This document shows, in pieces, positions 55,137 through 63,661 of a stretch of DNA of 64,000 bases. Each line of letters opens with the position of its first letter. Position 1 is the stretch's first letter. The DNA lies in contig JAFRIW010000026.1 in NCBI GenBank assembly GCA_017432565.1, positions 1-64,000 of the forward strand. The letters run 5' to 3'. Below the pieces are notes generated by a model that saw only the letters and a program-made list of their open reading frames with translations, searched no databases and was not told the origin of the DNA. The position numbers and the translations under genes were made by a program. This DNA comes from Lachnospiraceae bacterium (lineage in GTDB: Bacteria; Bacillota; Clostridia; Lachnospirales; Lachnospiraceae).

Positions 55137-56051
55137 TTATTTCGTATATTCTTTCATAAGCCGAACCATCATATTCCAGCCATCTTTTCCTTCCTTACAA
55201 ATGGGGAAGACCGGATAGCAGTGGAACATTCCTTCTCCGATGATCATCTCGTAATCGACTTTATATTTCTTCATGGCCGCCTCAAAGGAAGGGGCACAGG
55301 CATACAGTGTCTCATCGCTGCCGTAGATGAAGGTGGTTTTCGGACAGTTCGTAAAATCGCCCTTCTGCAGCCAGATCATATACTCCGGGACACTGTCATC
55401 CCCATGCCGCATGACTTCCACGGCTGTCTTCATGTACTGCGCCGGGATCGCGACGTCCTTTTTGTCCAGCTCCAGCATCCGCTGCCATTCCTCCTCAGTA
55501 TCCACGCAGGTGCCCGGAGAAATCGCCATGATAAGCCCAGGCATCGGCGTATCTCCATGGCCGTCGTTGATATACGGAACCATTCCGAGCGCAAGGTTTC
55601 CGCCGGAGGAAGTTCCGAGCACAGAAATATTCTCCGCCTTATAGTCCTGCAGCATAATCCGGTAGGTCTCATGGATCATCTCATATGCCCTGGTCAGCGG
55701 ATAGTCCGTACATAACGGGTAATATGGAACAAACACATCCAGCCCGGTTTCCTTCGCAAATCGAAGTGCTTTCCTGATGGAACCGGGTCTTGGCGCCGAT
55801 ATCATCCCACCGCCGATCAGGAAGAGGTTGGCCTTACCTGCCTTTTTCCTGTGGATCAGTTTCAGGACGGGGCAGCCCATGATCTCGATACGGCTGATAT
55901 CAAAAGCATCGTCTTTCAGATCCGGAATCCGGTTCTTTGCATTCTGCTTTCTCCGGTTTTCCAGAAGCTCTTCCGTACTCATGCCGGTCCACATTTTCTT
56001 GATATTCACGGCTTTTACCAGCCGCTTCAGTATTTCATATTTGACAGACAT
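55137..56051 (-). CDS. Alpha/beta-hydrolase (2), acetyl-esterase type
   Basis: A 304-residue esterase-like enzyme. LFLIGGGMISAPRPG replaces the HGGG oxyanion motif of the hormone-sensitive-lipase group, and the nucleophile elbow is GTSSGGN (GxSxG). An Asp lies in FIYGSDETLYAC and a His in GEGMFHCYPVFP. Probably hydrolyses a small ester; the true substrate is unknown. GGAGG site. Confidence 0.82.
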   Translation of the reverse strand: MSVKYEILKRLVKAVNIKKMWTGMSTEELLENRRKQNAKNRIPDLKDDAFDISRIEIMGCPVLKLIHRKKAGKANLFLIGGGMISAPRPGSIRKALRFAKETGLDVFVPYYPLCTDYPLTRAYEMIHETYRIMLQDYKAENISVLGTSSGGNLALGMVPYINDGHGDTPMPGLIMAISPGTCVDTEEEWQRMLELDKKDVAIPAQYMKTAVEVMRHGDDSVPEYMIWLQKGDFTNCPKTTFIYGSDETLYACAPSFEAAMKKYKVDYEMIIGEGMFHCYPVFPICKEGKDGWNMMVRLMKEYTK

Positions 56052-56073
56052 AAGATTTTTACCTCCATGCCGC

Positions 56074-56496
56074 TTATTTTTTCTCCTTCAGCCTCCGGGC
56101 GGCTTCCTCAGGTAATTCCTGCCTGTCACCAAAATACCACCAGTCACAGTAGTCATCCCCGGCAGCCACCGTATGTGTTCTTATCAGGATGCCATGCATG
56201 GCTTCGGCGATCCTGTGATCCTGCGCACAGATCGCAGGCATAAAGTCTTCATATCCATGTGCTTTGCAGAAATCCCAGTTCGGACACATTTTCGTGTGAA
56301 TGGCAAATCCCTCAGTGTGTCCTTCCGGGTTCATTTCTATTCGCCAGGTGTTGCCCTTATCGCAGTATTCTTTTTCTTCCGTCAGCAGCTCATTCATCCT
56401 GCTGTAAACATCCTGTCGGATCTCTGCAGGCAAAGTCGGAAAATAGTTCTGATCGCGGCTTGATGCTGCCATCTGTCCGGGTTCGTATTTCTTCAT
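56074..56496 (-). CDS. L-2-amino-thiazoline-4-carboxylate hydrolase family protein (3, short)
   Basis: A 140-residue member with the C-terminal signature MCPNWDFCKAHGYEDFMPAICAQDHRI and GDDYCDWWYFG, but without most of the N-terminal helical part. A perfect AAGGAG site before ATG 56496 shows it is translated as a short form. It may act as a subunit, or be a shortened derivative. Confidence 0.72.
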   Translation of the reverse strand: MKKYEPGQMAASSRDQNYFPTLPAEIRQDVYSRMNELLTEEKEYCDKGNTWRIEMNPEGHTEGFAIHTKMCPNWDFCKAHGYEDFMPAICAQDHRIAEAMHGILIRTHTVAAGDDYCDWWYFGDRQELPEEAARRLKEKK

Positions 56497-56510
56497 AACC
56501 GCTTACTCCT

Positions 56511-57434
56511 TCAGATATATTTTCCGGCATCCTTCTCAAGCTTCCGGTAATTCGGGCAGTCAGCCCGATGTACCTCGAAGAACTTCTTAAGGCCTTCATT
56601 CAGCGCCGACATTTCCTCTGTAGCGTTCAGCGCGTGGTCAGAAGCGCAGATCTTACCTATAACGGTAGCGCACATAATCTTATAGACCGTGTAACACATG
56701 CGTCTGTACTTCCTGCTGCGGTAATCTTTGTCAGGATCAGGAAGGATCTCACGGCCCGCATTTTCGATAGCCGTATATCCTTCAACATTGGCGTCGATGA
56801 TCCGGTTCAGATAGGGTTTGTTGTTCGTGATCCGCTTCAGATCTCCGTCAGTGTAATAGCAGGCGAAGGCAACCGGGGTTACGAAAGCGGCGTGACAAAG
56901 CAGGTAATCTCCCATGTTCGGCTGATAAGCCGCTTTCACCTTTGTTCCCTCAAAGATCTCCCGGATTATCTGTTCATTGGATCGGGCATCCTTCAGCTGT
57001 CCGATCGTGATCTTATGAAGAGAGATGGAAACCACCCTGTCCTTTTCTCTGTGTCCTGCTGCCATGCTGAAGCCGAACAGCACATTTTTATCGGGAAGCT
57101 TTTCGACGCAGATTTCAGGAGTGAGGTTGTTCCCGACAAAAACGATATTCTTCGAGCCATTGGCTGCAAGACCGGGTATCAGGCTTTCGATCTGCGTATA
57201 CCGCATCACAACGAAGATCACATCGTAGATATCCTCTTTCCGGAGTTCCCGGATGACCGGGATCCGGTATGTTTTCTTCCGCGGAGAGAAAATCGGATCA
57301 ATCAGAAGACCGTTCTTTTCCAGCGTATCCGCCCATTCGCCCCTGGCCAGGATCGTAACATCTCTCCCGGAGGCGAACAGATCAGCAGCCAGATTCGAGC
57401 CGATCACCCCGGCGCCGATAACAAGAATTCTCAT
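56511..57434 (-). CDS. Ketopantoate-reductase-like NAD(P)-dependent oxidoreductase
   Basis: A 307-residue protein with N-terminal Rossmann motif MRILVIGAGVIGSNLAADL and FVGNNLTPE, resembling the PanE/ApbA N-terminal domain. The usual C-terminal part is recognisable as helical but divergent. It is probably not the housekeeping PanE. ATG 57434 with GGAGG is the start; the longer frame is noise. Fourteen bases before the short ATC-hydrolase-family gene. Confidence 0.8.
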   Translation of the reverse strand: MRILVIGAGVIGSNLAADLFASGRDVTILARGEWADTLEKNGLLIDPIFSPRKKTYRIPVIRELRKEDIYDVIFVVMRYTQIESLIPGLAANGSKNIVFVGNNLTPEICVEKLPDKNVLFGFSMAAGHREKDRVVSISLHKITIGQLKDARSNEQIIREIFEGTKVKAAYQPNMGDYLLCHAAFVTPVAFACYYTDGDLKRITNNKPYLNRIIDANVEGYTAIENAGREILPDPDKDYRSRKYRRMCYTVYKIMCATVIGKICASDHALNATEEMSALNEGLKKFFEVHRADCPNYRKLEKDAGKYI

Positions 57435-57450
57435 GCGTCCTTCCTCCGTA

Positions 57451-58131
57451 TCAGACCTTTTCCGTTCCATCGACCAGCTTCAATGCGCATACAAGATACA
57501 TCAGCAGCCACCCGAAGGATTCGAAGCCGGAGTCCAGGCCTTCCGCGATATAATTCATCAACTGCCCGAGAAGCGAGATAATGACCGGATTGCAGATCAG
57601 GGCGGCCTTCCCGACCGGGAGTTTTCCTTTGATGACTAATCCGATCCATGCGATCGTTACGAACACATCGCAGATTACAAAGCCAAGTCCCAGCGGCACC
57701 GCAATGCTTTTCAATACACGGAGGACCATGTCCATTGATACCTGCAGACTGCCGGTCGCCTCCATTCCCGCGTTGAACACGACCGGCAGCATGCAGATGC
57801 TGATATGAATAAAGGCAAAATACAGGATCCCGCCCCAGTTTGCGATCTTAAAGAGCTTATACAGTCTGCTGTCCGCAAGGCTGTATTTTTTCTCCATGAC
57901 CTTCATCAGTTCTGTTGCTGCCACCGCAAACAGGGCAGCGCAGATAAAGCCGAGGACGGAAGAAACTGCATACCGCCAGTCCGGCACCACATTGGCTGTC
58001 ATGCCCATATAAGCGTCCGGGGAATCCGAAAAGCTGAATGTGCCAAATCCGAGCAGATAATCTCCGATCATGGCCAGAATCATGGCATATATACAAAACA
58101 GGATCTTTTGTCTTGAAGTCATCTTTTTCAT
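57451..58131 (-). CDS. Six-helix membrane protein (1), DUF6796-like
   Basis: A 226-residue protein with about six hydrophobic segments and the start LFCIYAMILAMIGDYLLGFGTFSFSDSP. Another island protein at 58839 has the same topology and a similar beginning (GDMLL-Y, then FSYSP), so the two are probably distant paralogues. First gene after the promoter carrying the second GGTTAG site. Function unknown. GGAGG site. Confidence 0.65.
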   Translation of the reverse strand: MKKMTSRQKILFCIYAMILAMIGDYLLGFGTFSFSDSPDAYMGMTANVVPDWRYAVSSVLGFICAALFAVAATELMKVMEKKYSLADSRLYKLFKIANWGGILYFAFIHISICMLPVVFNAGMEATGSLQVSMDMVLRVLKSIAVPLGLGFVICDVFVTIAWIGLVIKGKLPVGKAALICNPVIISLLGQLMNYIAEGLDSGFESFGWLLMYLVCALKLVDGTEKV

Positions 58132-58206
58132 CGTGCATTCCTCCTGATGGCTGAATCACGCCTGATACTATATACATTAATAAACATATGAAACGCCTCT
58201 CACATA

Positions 58207-58224
58207 TATTAGATATTGCTAACC
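58207..58224 (-). promoter_or_regulatory. GGTTAG-N6-CTAATA operator-like site (copy 2)
   Basis: Minus strand: GGTTAG, six bases, CTAATA. The left arm and the spacing equal those of the site upstream of the HTH gene at 58518-58535. It lies inside the gap between a plausible TTGCAC and TAATAT pair that would start the operon at 58131. Confidence 0.5.
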
Positions 58225-58244
58225 ACTGTGCAAAAAAAGAGAGT

Positions 58245-58460
58245 TCATCTTATCCGCCGGATCTTTCCCTGGCAGGAACACGTTTTGGTTTTAACTCCGG
58301 GTGTTAACCGTTCCGGCTTTATGGCATCTTCCGGAACCGCCCAGGCATGGCCCAAACGCTCACAACCGGGAATTCGTCCGGCCAGAATGTACTGATTAAC
58401 CCAGCGGACGGAAACGCCCCATTTACTTGCGGTCTCCTGAACTGACAGGTATCCTTTCAA
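58245..58460 (-). CDS. Small excisionase/MerR-type helix-turn-helix protein
   Basis: A 71-residue DNA-binding protein (KGYLSVQETASKWGVSVRWVNQYILAGRIPG... AWAVPEDAIKP), the helix-turn-helix form of excisionase-like regulators common in Clostridia. The likely start is TTG 58460, with GAGGTG five bases upstream. It is flanked by two copies of an inverted-repeat site, so it may control itself and the next operon. No integrase is nearby. Confidence 0.75.
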   Translation of the reverse strand: MKGYLSVQETASKWGVSVRWVNQYILAGRIPGCERLGHAWAVPEDAIKPERLTPGVKTKTCSCQGKIRRIR

Positions 58461-58517
58461 TTCTGCACCTCTTTTTTCTCCCAGCAACAAGTCCCTCAGG
58501 ACGAGACATTCGGATTT

Positions 58518-58535
58518 GGTTAGTTTTTCCTAACC
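58518..58535. promoter_or_regulatory. GGTTAG-N6-CTAACC inverted repeat (copy 1)
   Basis: A perfect 6-bp inverted repeat with a six-base centre, ten bases downstream of a TATAAT box and about 60 bases before the TTG start of the HTH gene. A similar site is at 58207-58224. Confidence 0.55.
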
Positions 58536-58544
58536 GCAGCCTAT

Positions 58545-58572
58545 ATTATATTCCGTTTCCGGAATAAATCAA
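58545..58572 (-). promoter_or_regulatory. Promoter of the HTH gene
   Basis: TTGATT, 16-base spacer, perfect TATAAT. The spacer contains TTCCG-gaaa-CGGAA, another short palindrome. The remaining DNA up to 58708 shows no gene. Confidence 0.65.
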
Positions 58573-58708
58573 GAGTGGAAATCTCCATCATCATTTCATC
58601 TGCTTTTCAAAGCGAAACTCGGTTGTTACGAGTCATATTTTAGAGGAGAAAAAGCTGTTTGCCGTGGGCCAGAACTGACGATTCGCTCATCATAATTTGA
58701 CGAGTCGG

Positions 58709-58837
58709 TCATTTTATCTGGGATTTGAAGATTGATAGTTGGTCCATCAAGAGGGAGATCTGTTTTCTCAAAAGTTCGCTGTCGGACTCCACACCCTTAA
58801 GAAGAAAATCTGTGCTGACATCCAGTTCTTTCCTCCC
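58709..58837 (-). pseudogene. C-terminal remnant of a XRE-type regulator
   Basis: A 42-codon frame reading KELDVSTDFLLKGVESDSEL ... ending SQIK and a TGA. This resembles the end of cI/XRE-type helix-turn-helix proteins, where VSTDYLLKG follows the DNA-binding domain. No start or DNA-binding part remains; the frame begins directly after the stop of the neighbouring membrane-protein gene, so it is a truncated relic. Confidence 0.5.
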
Positions 58838-58838
58838 T

Positions 58839-59483
58839 TTACAGGCACAATACAATCAACACAGCCGCATAGTAGATCACGGAAATCAGATTCGTCCATC
58901 CTCCCGAAACAATAATGCGAATACCTTTTGGAAGCCTGCCGACGACGGGTTTCAGCAGAAACAGAATTCCAGGACTTAAAAGGAACATCCACCGTGGCAG
59001 TACCGTTTTGCCGGCCGCGATCAGGATAATCAGCAGAAGAAATCCGATCCCCTCTCCGGCGTACAAAATCAGAGGCAGCTTCTGAAAATATTTCATGACC
59101 GTATTCAGTGCATCTCGGTTTTTGTTGTCTCCCAGCAGCCCAAGGTAAGCGCAATGGCTGTGATAAGCCCCGCCTGCGATGATGCCAAAGCAGGAGAGAA
59201 GGAAGGCGGCCATCGCCAGCGCGTGTGCCTGATCATTGGTCATCAGAACGATATGATAAAATCCGACGCAGTACAGAAAAGCAGCAACAGGGCCGATCAT
59301 ACCGCCGGCCATGACACGCTTTGCGGGTAAGCGCTTCATGACATCAATGATGGCATTTATTTTTTCTTCTGCCGAACTCTTAGGACTATAGCTGAAATCC
59401 TCCGGGGTGTAATACAGCAGCATATCCCCGGCGAACATCAGCAATGCGCCTGCAAGCCCGATCCATACAGTTGTCAGTAACAT
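58839..59483 (-). CDS. Six-helix membrane protein (2), DUF6796-like
   Basis: A 214-residue protein with about six membrane helices and the start TTVWIGLAGALLMFAGDMLLYYTPEDFSYSP. It looks like a distant paralogue of the protein at 57451. The middle has GGAYHSHCAYLGLL, with possible metal-binding His and Cys. Function unknown. Confidence 0.65.
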   Translation of the reverse strand: MLLTTVWIGLAGALLMFAGDMLLYYTPEDFSYSPKSSAEEKINAIIDVMKRLPAKRVMAGGMIGPVAAFLYCVGFYHIVLMTNDQAHALAMAAFLLSCFGIIAGGAYHSHCAYLGLLGDNKNRDALNTVMKYFQKLPLILYAGEGIGFLLLIILIAAGKTVLPRWMFLLSPGILFLLKPVVGRLPKGIRIIVSGGWTNLISVIYYAAVLIVLCL

Positions 59484-59529
59484 CTTTTTGCCCCCGATTT
59501 CACGGTATCATTCTGTATCCTTCTCCGCG

Positions 59530-59895
59530 CTATTTCACGCAGCAGAAAATTCCCTCTGCATTAATGGTTTGCAGCTTGACTTCCCGATACATTCCCTTGA
59601 GCTGCTTTTCTAAGCTCTCCTTCGTCTCAAACGGCGGCGTGAATGAGTGCTTTGGCACAAAGACCTTCCGGACGAACCGATCCGTTTTCGCCAAGCCCCC
59701 TTCAATGTAGAAGCATCCGCAGAAGGTGCCGCCGGGCTTTAGTACCCGATACGTTTCCCGGTAGGCCGCTTCCTTGTCCGGGAAGGCATGAAAGCCGTTC
59801 AGGGAGAGAACGATATCGAAACTTTCGTCTGCAAAGGGCAGGCAGCATAGTAACGCACGCCGTCGATTATGATCGTTTCTTTTACGCTCTGTCAT
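59530..59895 (-). pseudogene. N-terminally truncated SAM-dependent methyltransferase
   Basis: A 121-codon frame containing the later half of a Methyltransf_11 fold (LPFADESFDIVLSLNGFHAFP; YRETYRVLKPGGTF; FCCVK end). The SAM-binding motif I and about 60-80 preceding residues are absent, and the first 17 residues are unrelated low-quality sequence. It cannot bind SAM normally and is probably a relic. Forms the upstream edge of the island. Confidence 0.65.
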
Positions 59896-60022
59896 TCTCC
59901 GATTTTTCCCTCATTTTTTAACTAACACGGCTCCCAAAAAGGCGGTTCCCTCAGTATTAACTACTTTTTTCTCGCCAGAATTCGTCAGATTTTGTCAAAA
60001 CAAATCAAAAAGATTTTGGAAA

Positions 60023-60059
60023 GAAAAAACCCCGGAAACGTTGAATTTCCAGGGTTTTT
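60023..60059 (-). terminator. Terminator of the rplM-rpsI operon
   Basis: Minus strand: AACCCTGGAAA pairs with TTTCCGGGGTT around a short loop, followed by a T-tract. It lies 21 bases after the rpsI stop. Confidence 0.9.
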
Positions 60060-60079
60060 CGCATCTCACTTGTCCTCGA

Positions 60080-60475
60080 TTATCTCTTGGAGAACTGCGG
60101 AGCGCGACGTGCAGCCTTGAGGCCGTACTTCTTTCTTTCCTTCATACGAGGATCTCTCGTCAGGAAGCCTGCCTTCTTCAGAATCGGACGAAGGTCTGCA
60201 TCGGCCTCACAGAGCGCTCTGGCAATACCGTGACGGATCGCGCCGGCCTGGCCGGTTGTGCCGCCGCCCTTGACAGTGATCTTGAAATCATACTGTCCGG
60301 CTGTCTGAGTCTCGGTCAGCGGCTGATTCACGATCAGCTTCAGTGTCTCAAGTCCAAAGTAATCATCGAGAGTTCTGCCGTTGATGGTCATATTGCCCTT
60401 ACCGGGTGTCATGAAAACTCTTGCTACAGAAGATTTTCTTCTGCCGGTTCCGTAATATGTTGCTGCCTTAGCCAT
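60080..60475 (-). CDS. rpsI: 30S ribosomal protein S9
   Basis: A 131-residue ribosomal protein ([16 protein letters not shown] at the start, basic tail [17 protein letters not shown] at the end). The C-terminal SKR reaches the P-site tRNA in the small subunit. Downstream partner of rplM, 19 bases away, with a GGAGAGGAG site. Confidence 0.98.
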   Translation of the reverse strand: MAKAATYYGTGRRKSSVARVFMTPGKGNMTINGRTLDDYFGLETLKLIVNQPLTETQTAGQYDFKITVKGGGTTGQAGAIRHGIARALCEADADLRPILKKAGFLTRDPRMKERKKYGLKAARRAPQFSKR

Positions 60476-60494
60476 TTCTATCTCCTCTCCTCAC

Positions 60495-60923
60495 TTAGAA
60501 CTTGAGTTCTTCAGGCTTCTGAGCTGCATGCTTGTGCTCAGGTCCTTCGTAAACAAACAGCTTCTTGTACATCTGCTCGCCGAGTCTTCCGGACGGAAGC
60601 ATTCCGCGGACAGCCTTCTCAACAACCTTTACCGGCTTGTTCTCCATCATGTCGCGCAGGGTCGTATACTTCGCGCTGCCGACATAATCAGAGTGACGGA
60701 AGTAGATCTTCTGATCCAGCTTCTTGCCGGTCACTTTAACCTTTTCAGCGTTGACAATAATGACATAGTCACCTGTGTCAAGGAAAGGAGTGTAAGTGGG
60801 CTTATGTTTGCCGCGGAGAATCTTCGCGACTTCAGAAGCAAGACGGCCGAGTGTCATATCCGTAGCATCAACTACATACCATTTCTTCTCGATCGCATTC
60901 GCGCTGGGAATGTAGGTTTTCAT
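60495..60923 (-). CDS. rplM: 50S ribosomal protein L13
   Basis: A 142-residue protein ([28 protein letters not shown]; ending [16 protein letters not shown]), an early assembly protein of the large subunit. It heads the rplM-rpsI operon; the promoter with consensus boxes lies at 61082-61110, leaving a leader of about 150 bases with no known L13-type motif recognised. Confidence 0.98.
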   Translation of the reverse strand: MKTYIPSANAIEKKWYVVDATDMTLGRLASEVAKILRGKHKPTYTPFLDTGDYVIIVNAEKVKVTGKKLDQKIYFRHSDYVGSAKYTTLRDMMENKPVKVVEKAVRGMLPSGRLGEQMYKKLFVYEGPEHKHAAQKPEELKF

Positions 60924-61081
60924 CTGTTTTCCTCCAAAACTATCTGTCCGATAAGCATTCTATATTCAGATCGTGCGATTCGCACCGGCGATCGGGCCGT
61001 TCACCAAAACCGGGGAGTCTGGCTATTTATCATGTTTTTTCCACATGAAAAAAGATGGCCGTAAGCCGTCGCATGTCAAAT

Positions 61082-61110
61082 ATTATACGCATCACGCGGA
61101 TGCGTGTCAA
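61082..61110 (-). promoter_or_regulatory. Perfect-consensus promoter of rplM-rpsI with palindromic spacer
   Basis: TTGACA, exactly 17 bases, TATAAT on the minus strand. The spacer is itself an inverted repeat (CGCATC, CGCGT, GATGCG). The -35 box touches the truA stop codon. Confidence 0.85.
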
Positions 61111-61968
61111 TCAAAATCTGTCCGGATCTCCCGGTTTTTCCGCATTCTCACCGGAACCGCCCGTATTGTCTCCGATCCGGTAGTCTACGAGGCAGAGCCC
61201 GCAGGCGGGAGCTGTCGGTCCGGCCGCTCTCCTGTCCCTCGCTTCAAGAATCTCCGGCATCTGTTCCGGCAAAATTCTGCCGCAGCCGACGTCCATCAGC
61301 GTTCCGGCGATGATCCGTACCATATTATAGAGAAAACCGGTCCCGCTCACGCGGATGACGATCATGCGGGGCGACGTAAGGCCGCTCCGCCGTCCCGCCG
61401 GGGCCGGCATGGGAACCGGGAACGGAAGCGGCTGCTCTTCGACACAGATGTCCGTGATCGTACGCACCGTCGTCTTTGCCTGCGTGTAGATGCTGCAGAA
61501 GCTGGCAAAATCATGCTCGCCCAGAAGCGCGCCGGCCGCCCTGTGCATCGCGGCAACATCGTAATCCGTATAAGAAAAATGTGTGTACCGGCTCAGAACA
61601 GGCAGCGGATGCGGCGCGTTGAAGATCCGATACTCATAGGTTTTGACGGAAGGCACCTTCCTCGGATGAAAGTCCGATGACTCTTCGCAGGAGCACTGCA
61701 CGCGGATCTCTTTCGGGAGCCGGGTGTTCAGGGCATCTGCAAATTTTGCCGCAGGAATCGGCGACTCCGTGTCGAAAACCGCCTGGTTGCACAGCGCATG
61801 CACACCTGCGTCAGTCCTGCTGGCGCCGATGATTTCGGGGCACTCTCCGGTCAGGTCGAGAACTGCCTTCTGCAGTTCTCCCTCGATCGTCGGAACGCCG
61901 CTTTTCTGAATCTGGAAGCCGGCGTAATCCGTCCCGTCGTATGCTACTGTCAGTCGAACTCTTTTCAT
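61111..61968 (-). CDS. truA: tRNA pseudouridine(38-40) synthase TruA
   Basis: A 285-residue pseudouridine synthase with the catalytic Asp in GASRTDAGVHAL and the YEYRIFNAP and SGTGFLYNMVRIIAGTL segments. It modifies positions 38-40 of the tRNA anticodon arm. Longer than the typical ~245-270 residues because of a Pro/Gly-rich insertion at about 185-205 (PVPMPAPAGRRSG) and an extended C terminus. Nineteen bases after ecfT, in the normal Firmicutes order. Confidence 0.95.
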   Translation of the reverse strand: MKRVRLTVAYDGTDYAGFQIQKSGVPTIEGELQKAVLDLTGECPEIIGASRTDAGVHALCNQAVFDTESPIPAAKFADALNTRLPKEIRVQCSCEESSDFHPRKVPSVKTYEYRIFNAPHPLPVLSRYTHFSYTDYDVAAMHRAAGALLGEHDFASFCSIYTQAKTTVRTITDICVEEQPLPFPVPMPAPAGRRSGLTSPRMIVIRVSGTGFLYNMVRIIAGTLMDVGCGRILPEQMPEILEARDRRAAGPTAPACGLCLVDYRIGDNTGGSGENAEKPGDPDRF

Positions 61969-61987
61969 AACAGCCCAATTATGAGGA

Positions 61988-62788
61988 TTAAAACTTCAGC
62001 AGTCTCAGGGAAAGGCACAGGCAGAAGAACGCGGCCAGAACACCGTAAGCAATTCTGTCGCGCCGCTGGTAGATCAGCGGCTTCATTCTGGTCCTGCCCT
62101 CTCCGCCGTGATAGCAGCGGGCTTCCATGGCCATCGCCAGATCATTCGCCCTGCGGAATGCGGAGATAAAGAGCGGCACCAGGATCGGCACCATACTCTT
62201 TACCCGCTGGATGATGGATTTGCTCTCAAAATCCGCCCCGCGGGCCATCTGGGCCTTCTGAATTTTGTCTGTTTCTTCCATCAGGATCGGGATAAAGCGC
62301 AGCGCGATTGACATCATCATGGCGATCTCATGGACCGGCACATGCAGCTTCTTCAGCGGCTTCATCAGATCCTCCATCGCGTTTGTCAGCTGCGTCGGAG
62401 TCGTGGTCAGCGTCATCAGGGAGGAACCGATAATCAGGAAAACAAGCCGGACGGCCATCTTCACCGCAAAAGAAAGGCCTTCTCTCGTGACGGTCAGCTT
62501 CCAGAAGCTGACAAGAGGTTCTCCCGGTGTCATAAACAGATTAAACAGCACTGTAACCGTCAGGATGAAAGCGATCGCCTTCATTCCTCTCACGATATAC
62601 GAGAATGGAACGTGAGAAAGAAGGATCATGACCGCAAGAAAGATTCCCGCCGCCACATATCCCGGCCAGCTGTTGACGATAAACAGCGAAATAATATAGC
62701 AGAAAGTACCGATCAGCTTGACCCGGGGGTCCAGCCGGTGCAGTACAGAATCTGTCTGATAATATTGTCCGAGTGTGATTTCTTTCAA
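61988..62788 (-). CDS. ecfT: ECF transporter transmembrane component EcfT
   Basis: A 266-residue membrane protein that connects the two ATPases to exchangeable vitamin-binding S components. Five or so helices are visible; the coupling helices carry AQMARGADFES and MAMEARCYHGG (Ala-Arg motifs). The start is TTG at 62788 with a GGGAG site; no ATG fits. Three bases follow the ecfA2 stop. Confidence 0.93.
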   Translation of the reverse strand: MKEITLGQYYQTDSVLHRLDPRVKLIGTFCYIISLFIVNSWPGYVAAGIFLAVMILLSHVPFSYIVRGMKAIAFILTVTVLFNLFMTPGEPLVSFWKLTVTREGLSFAVKMAVRLVFLIIGSSLMTLTTTPTQLTNAMEDLMKPLKKLHVPVHEIAMMMSIALRFIPILMEETDKIQKAQMARGADFESKSIIQRVKSMVPILVPLFISAFRRANDLAMAMEARCYHGGEGRTRMKPLIYQRRDRIAYGVLAAFFCLCLSLRLLKF

Positions 62789-62791
62789 AGT

Positions 62792-63661
62792 CTACTCCCG
62801 TGTCCGCAGTGCTTCCAGCTGACTGCGGTGCCGCAGAATTTCCTCTGCCGCCTCTTCATAGGTCAGTGCATTTGTATCAATATCCAGTCCGCGCGCTTTC
62901 AGCTTTCGCAGAACATATGTAATCTCCGGAGCGGACAGTCCGACTTCTTCCAGCTTATCGACCTGTACAAAAATATCTGTCGGAGGGCCGTCCAGAATGA
63001 AATGTCCGTCATTCATCACCATGATGCGGTCCACATACCTGGCGACGTCTTCCATACTGTGCGAAACCAGGACGATTGTGATATTCCGAGTCCGGTTCAG
63101 CTCCGATACCAGGTCCAGAATGCTGTCTCTTCCCATCGGATCCAGACCGGCTGTCGGTTCATCCAGAATCAGCACTTCAGGCTTCATGGCGAGCACGCCT
63201 GCGATGGCTGCTCTCCGCTTCTGTCCGCCGGACAGGTCAAAAGGTGACTGAGTAAAATGTCGTTCCTTAAATCCCACGGCATACAGCGCCTGCTCAGCGC
63301 GGCTGCGGCACTCTTCTTCCGAAAGGCCCAGATTTTTCGGGCCGAACATGACATCCGTCAGAATGTCTGTCTCAAAGAGCTGATGCTCCGGATACTGGAA
63401 GACCAGTCCTACATGCGATCTTAACTGCCTGCGATTATAATTTTCCGCGTTGATATCTTCACCATTGTACAGAATCTGACCCGAGCTGCATTTGATCAGC
63501 CCGTTCAGCATCTGGACAAAGGTCGATTTTCCGGAGCCGGTGTGACCGATCAGTCCGATAAACTGTCCGTCCGGGATGGTGGTCGTGATGTGATCGATCG
63601 CATTGACAGCCATCGCTGTCCCGGCTTCATAGGTATAGCAAACGTCCTTTACCTCGATCAT
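62792..63661 (-). CDS. ecfA2: ECF transporter ATPase EcfA2
   Basis: A 289-residue ATPase: Walker [13 protein letters not shown]-loop YPEHQLF, signature [13 protein letters not shown], Walker [13 protein letters not shown] and switch VLVSHSM. It works with EcfA1 as a pair. Start overlaps the ecfA1 stop (ATGA). Confidence 0.95.
   Translation of the reverse strand: MIEVKDVCYTYEAGTAMAVNAIDHITTTIPDGQFIGLIGHTGSGKSTFVQMLNGLIKCSSGQILYNGEDINAENYNRRQLRSHVGLVFQYPEHQLFETDILTDVMFGPKNLGLSEEECRSRAEQALYAVGFKERHFTQSPFDLSGGQKRRAAIAGVLAMKPEVLILDEPTAGLDPMGRDSILDLVSELNRTRNITIVLVSHSMEDVARYVDRIMVMNDGHFILDGPPTDIFVQVDKLEEVGLSAPEITYVLRKLKARGLDIDTNALTYEEAAEEILRHRSQLEALRTRE

Noticed and set aside
56511..57434. Housekeeping panE for pantothenate synthesis
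   Set aside because: Only the N-terminal Rossmann half is clearly PanE-like, and the gene sits inside the accessory operon without other pantothenate genes.
61033..61048. Short inverted repeat with runs of T and A (ttttttcc-acatg-aaaaaa) before rplM as a terminator
   Set aside because: It lies downstream of the consensus promoter within the rplM leader and has an AT-only stem; read as leader sequence, not a terminator.
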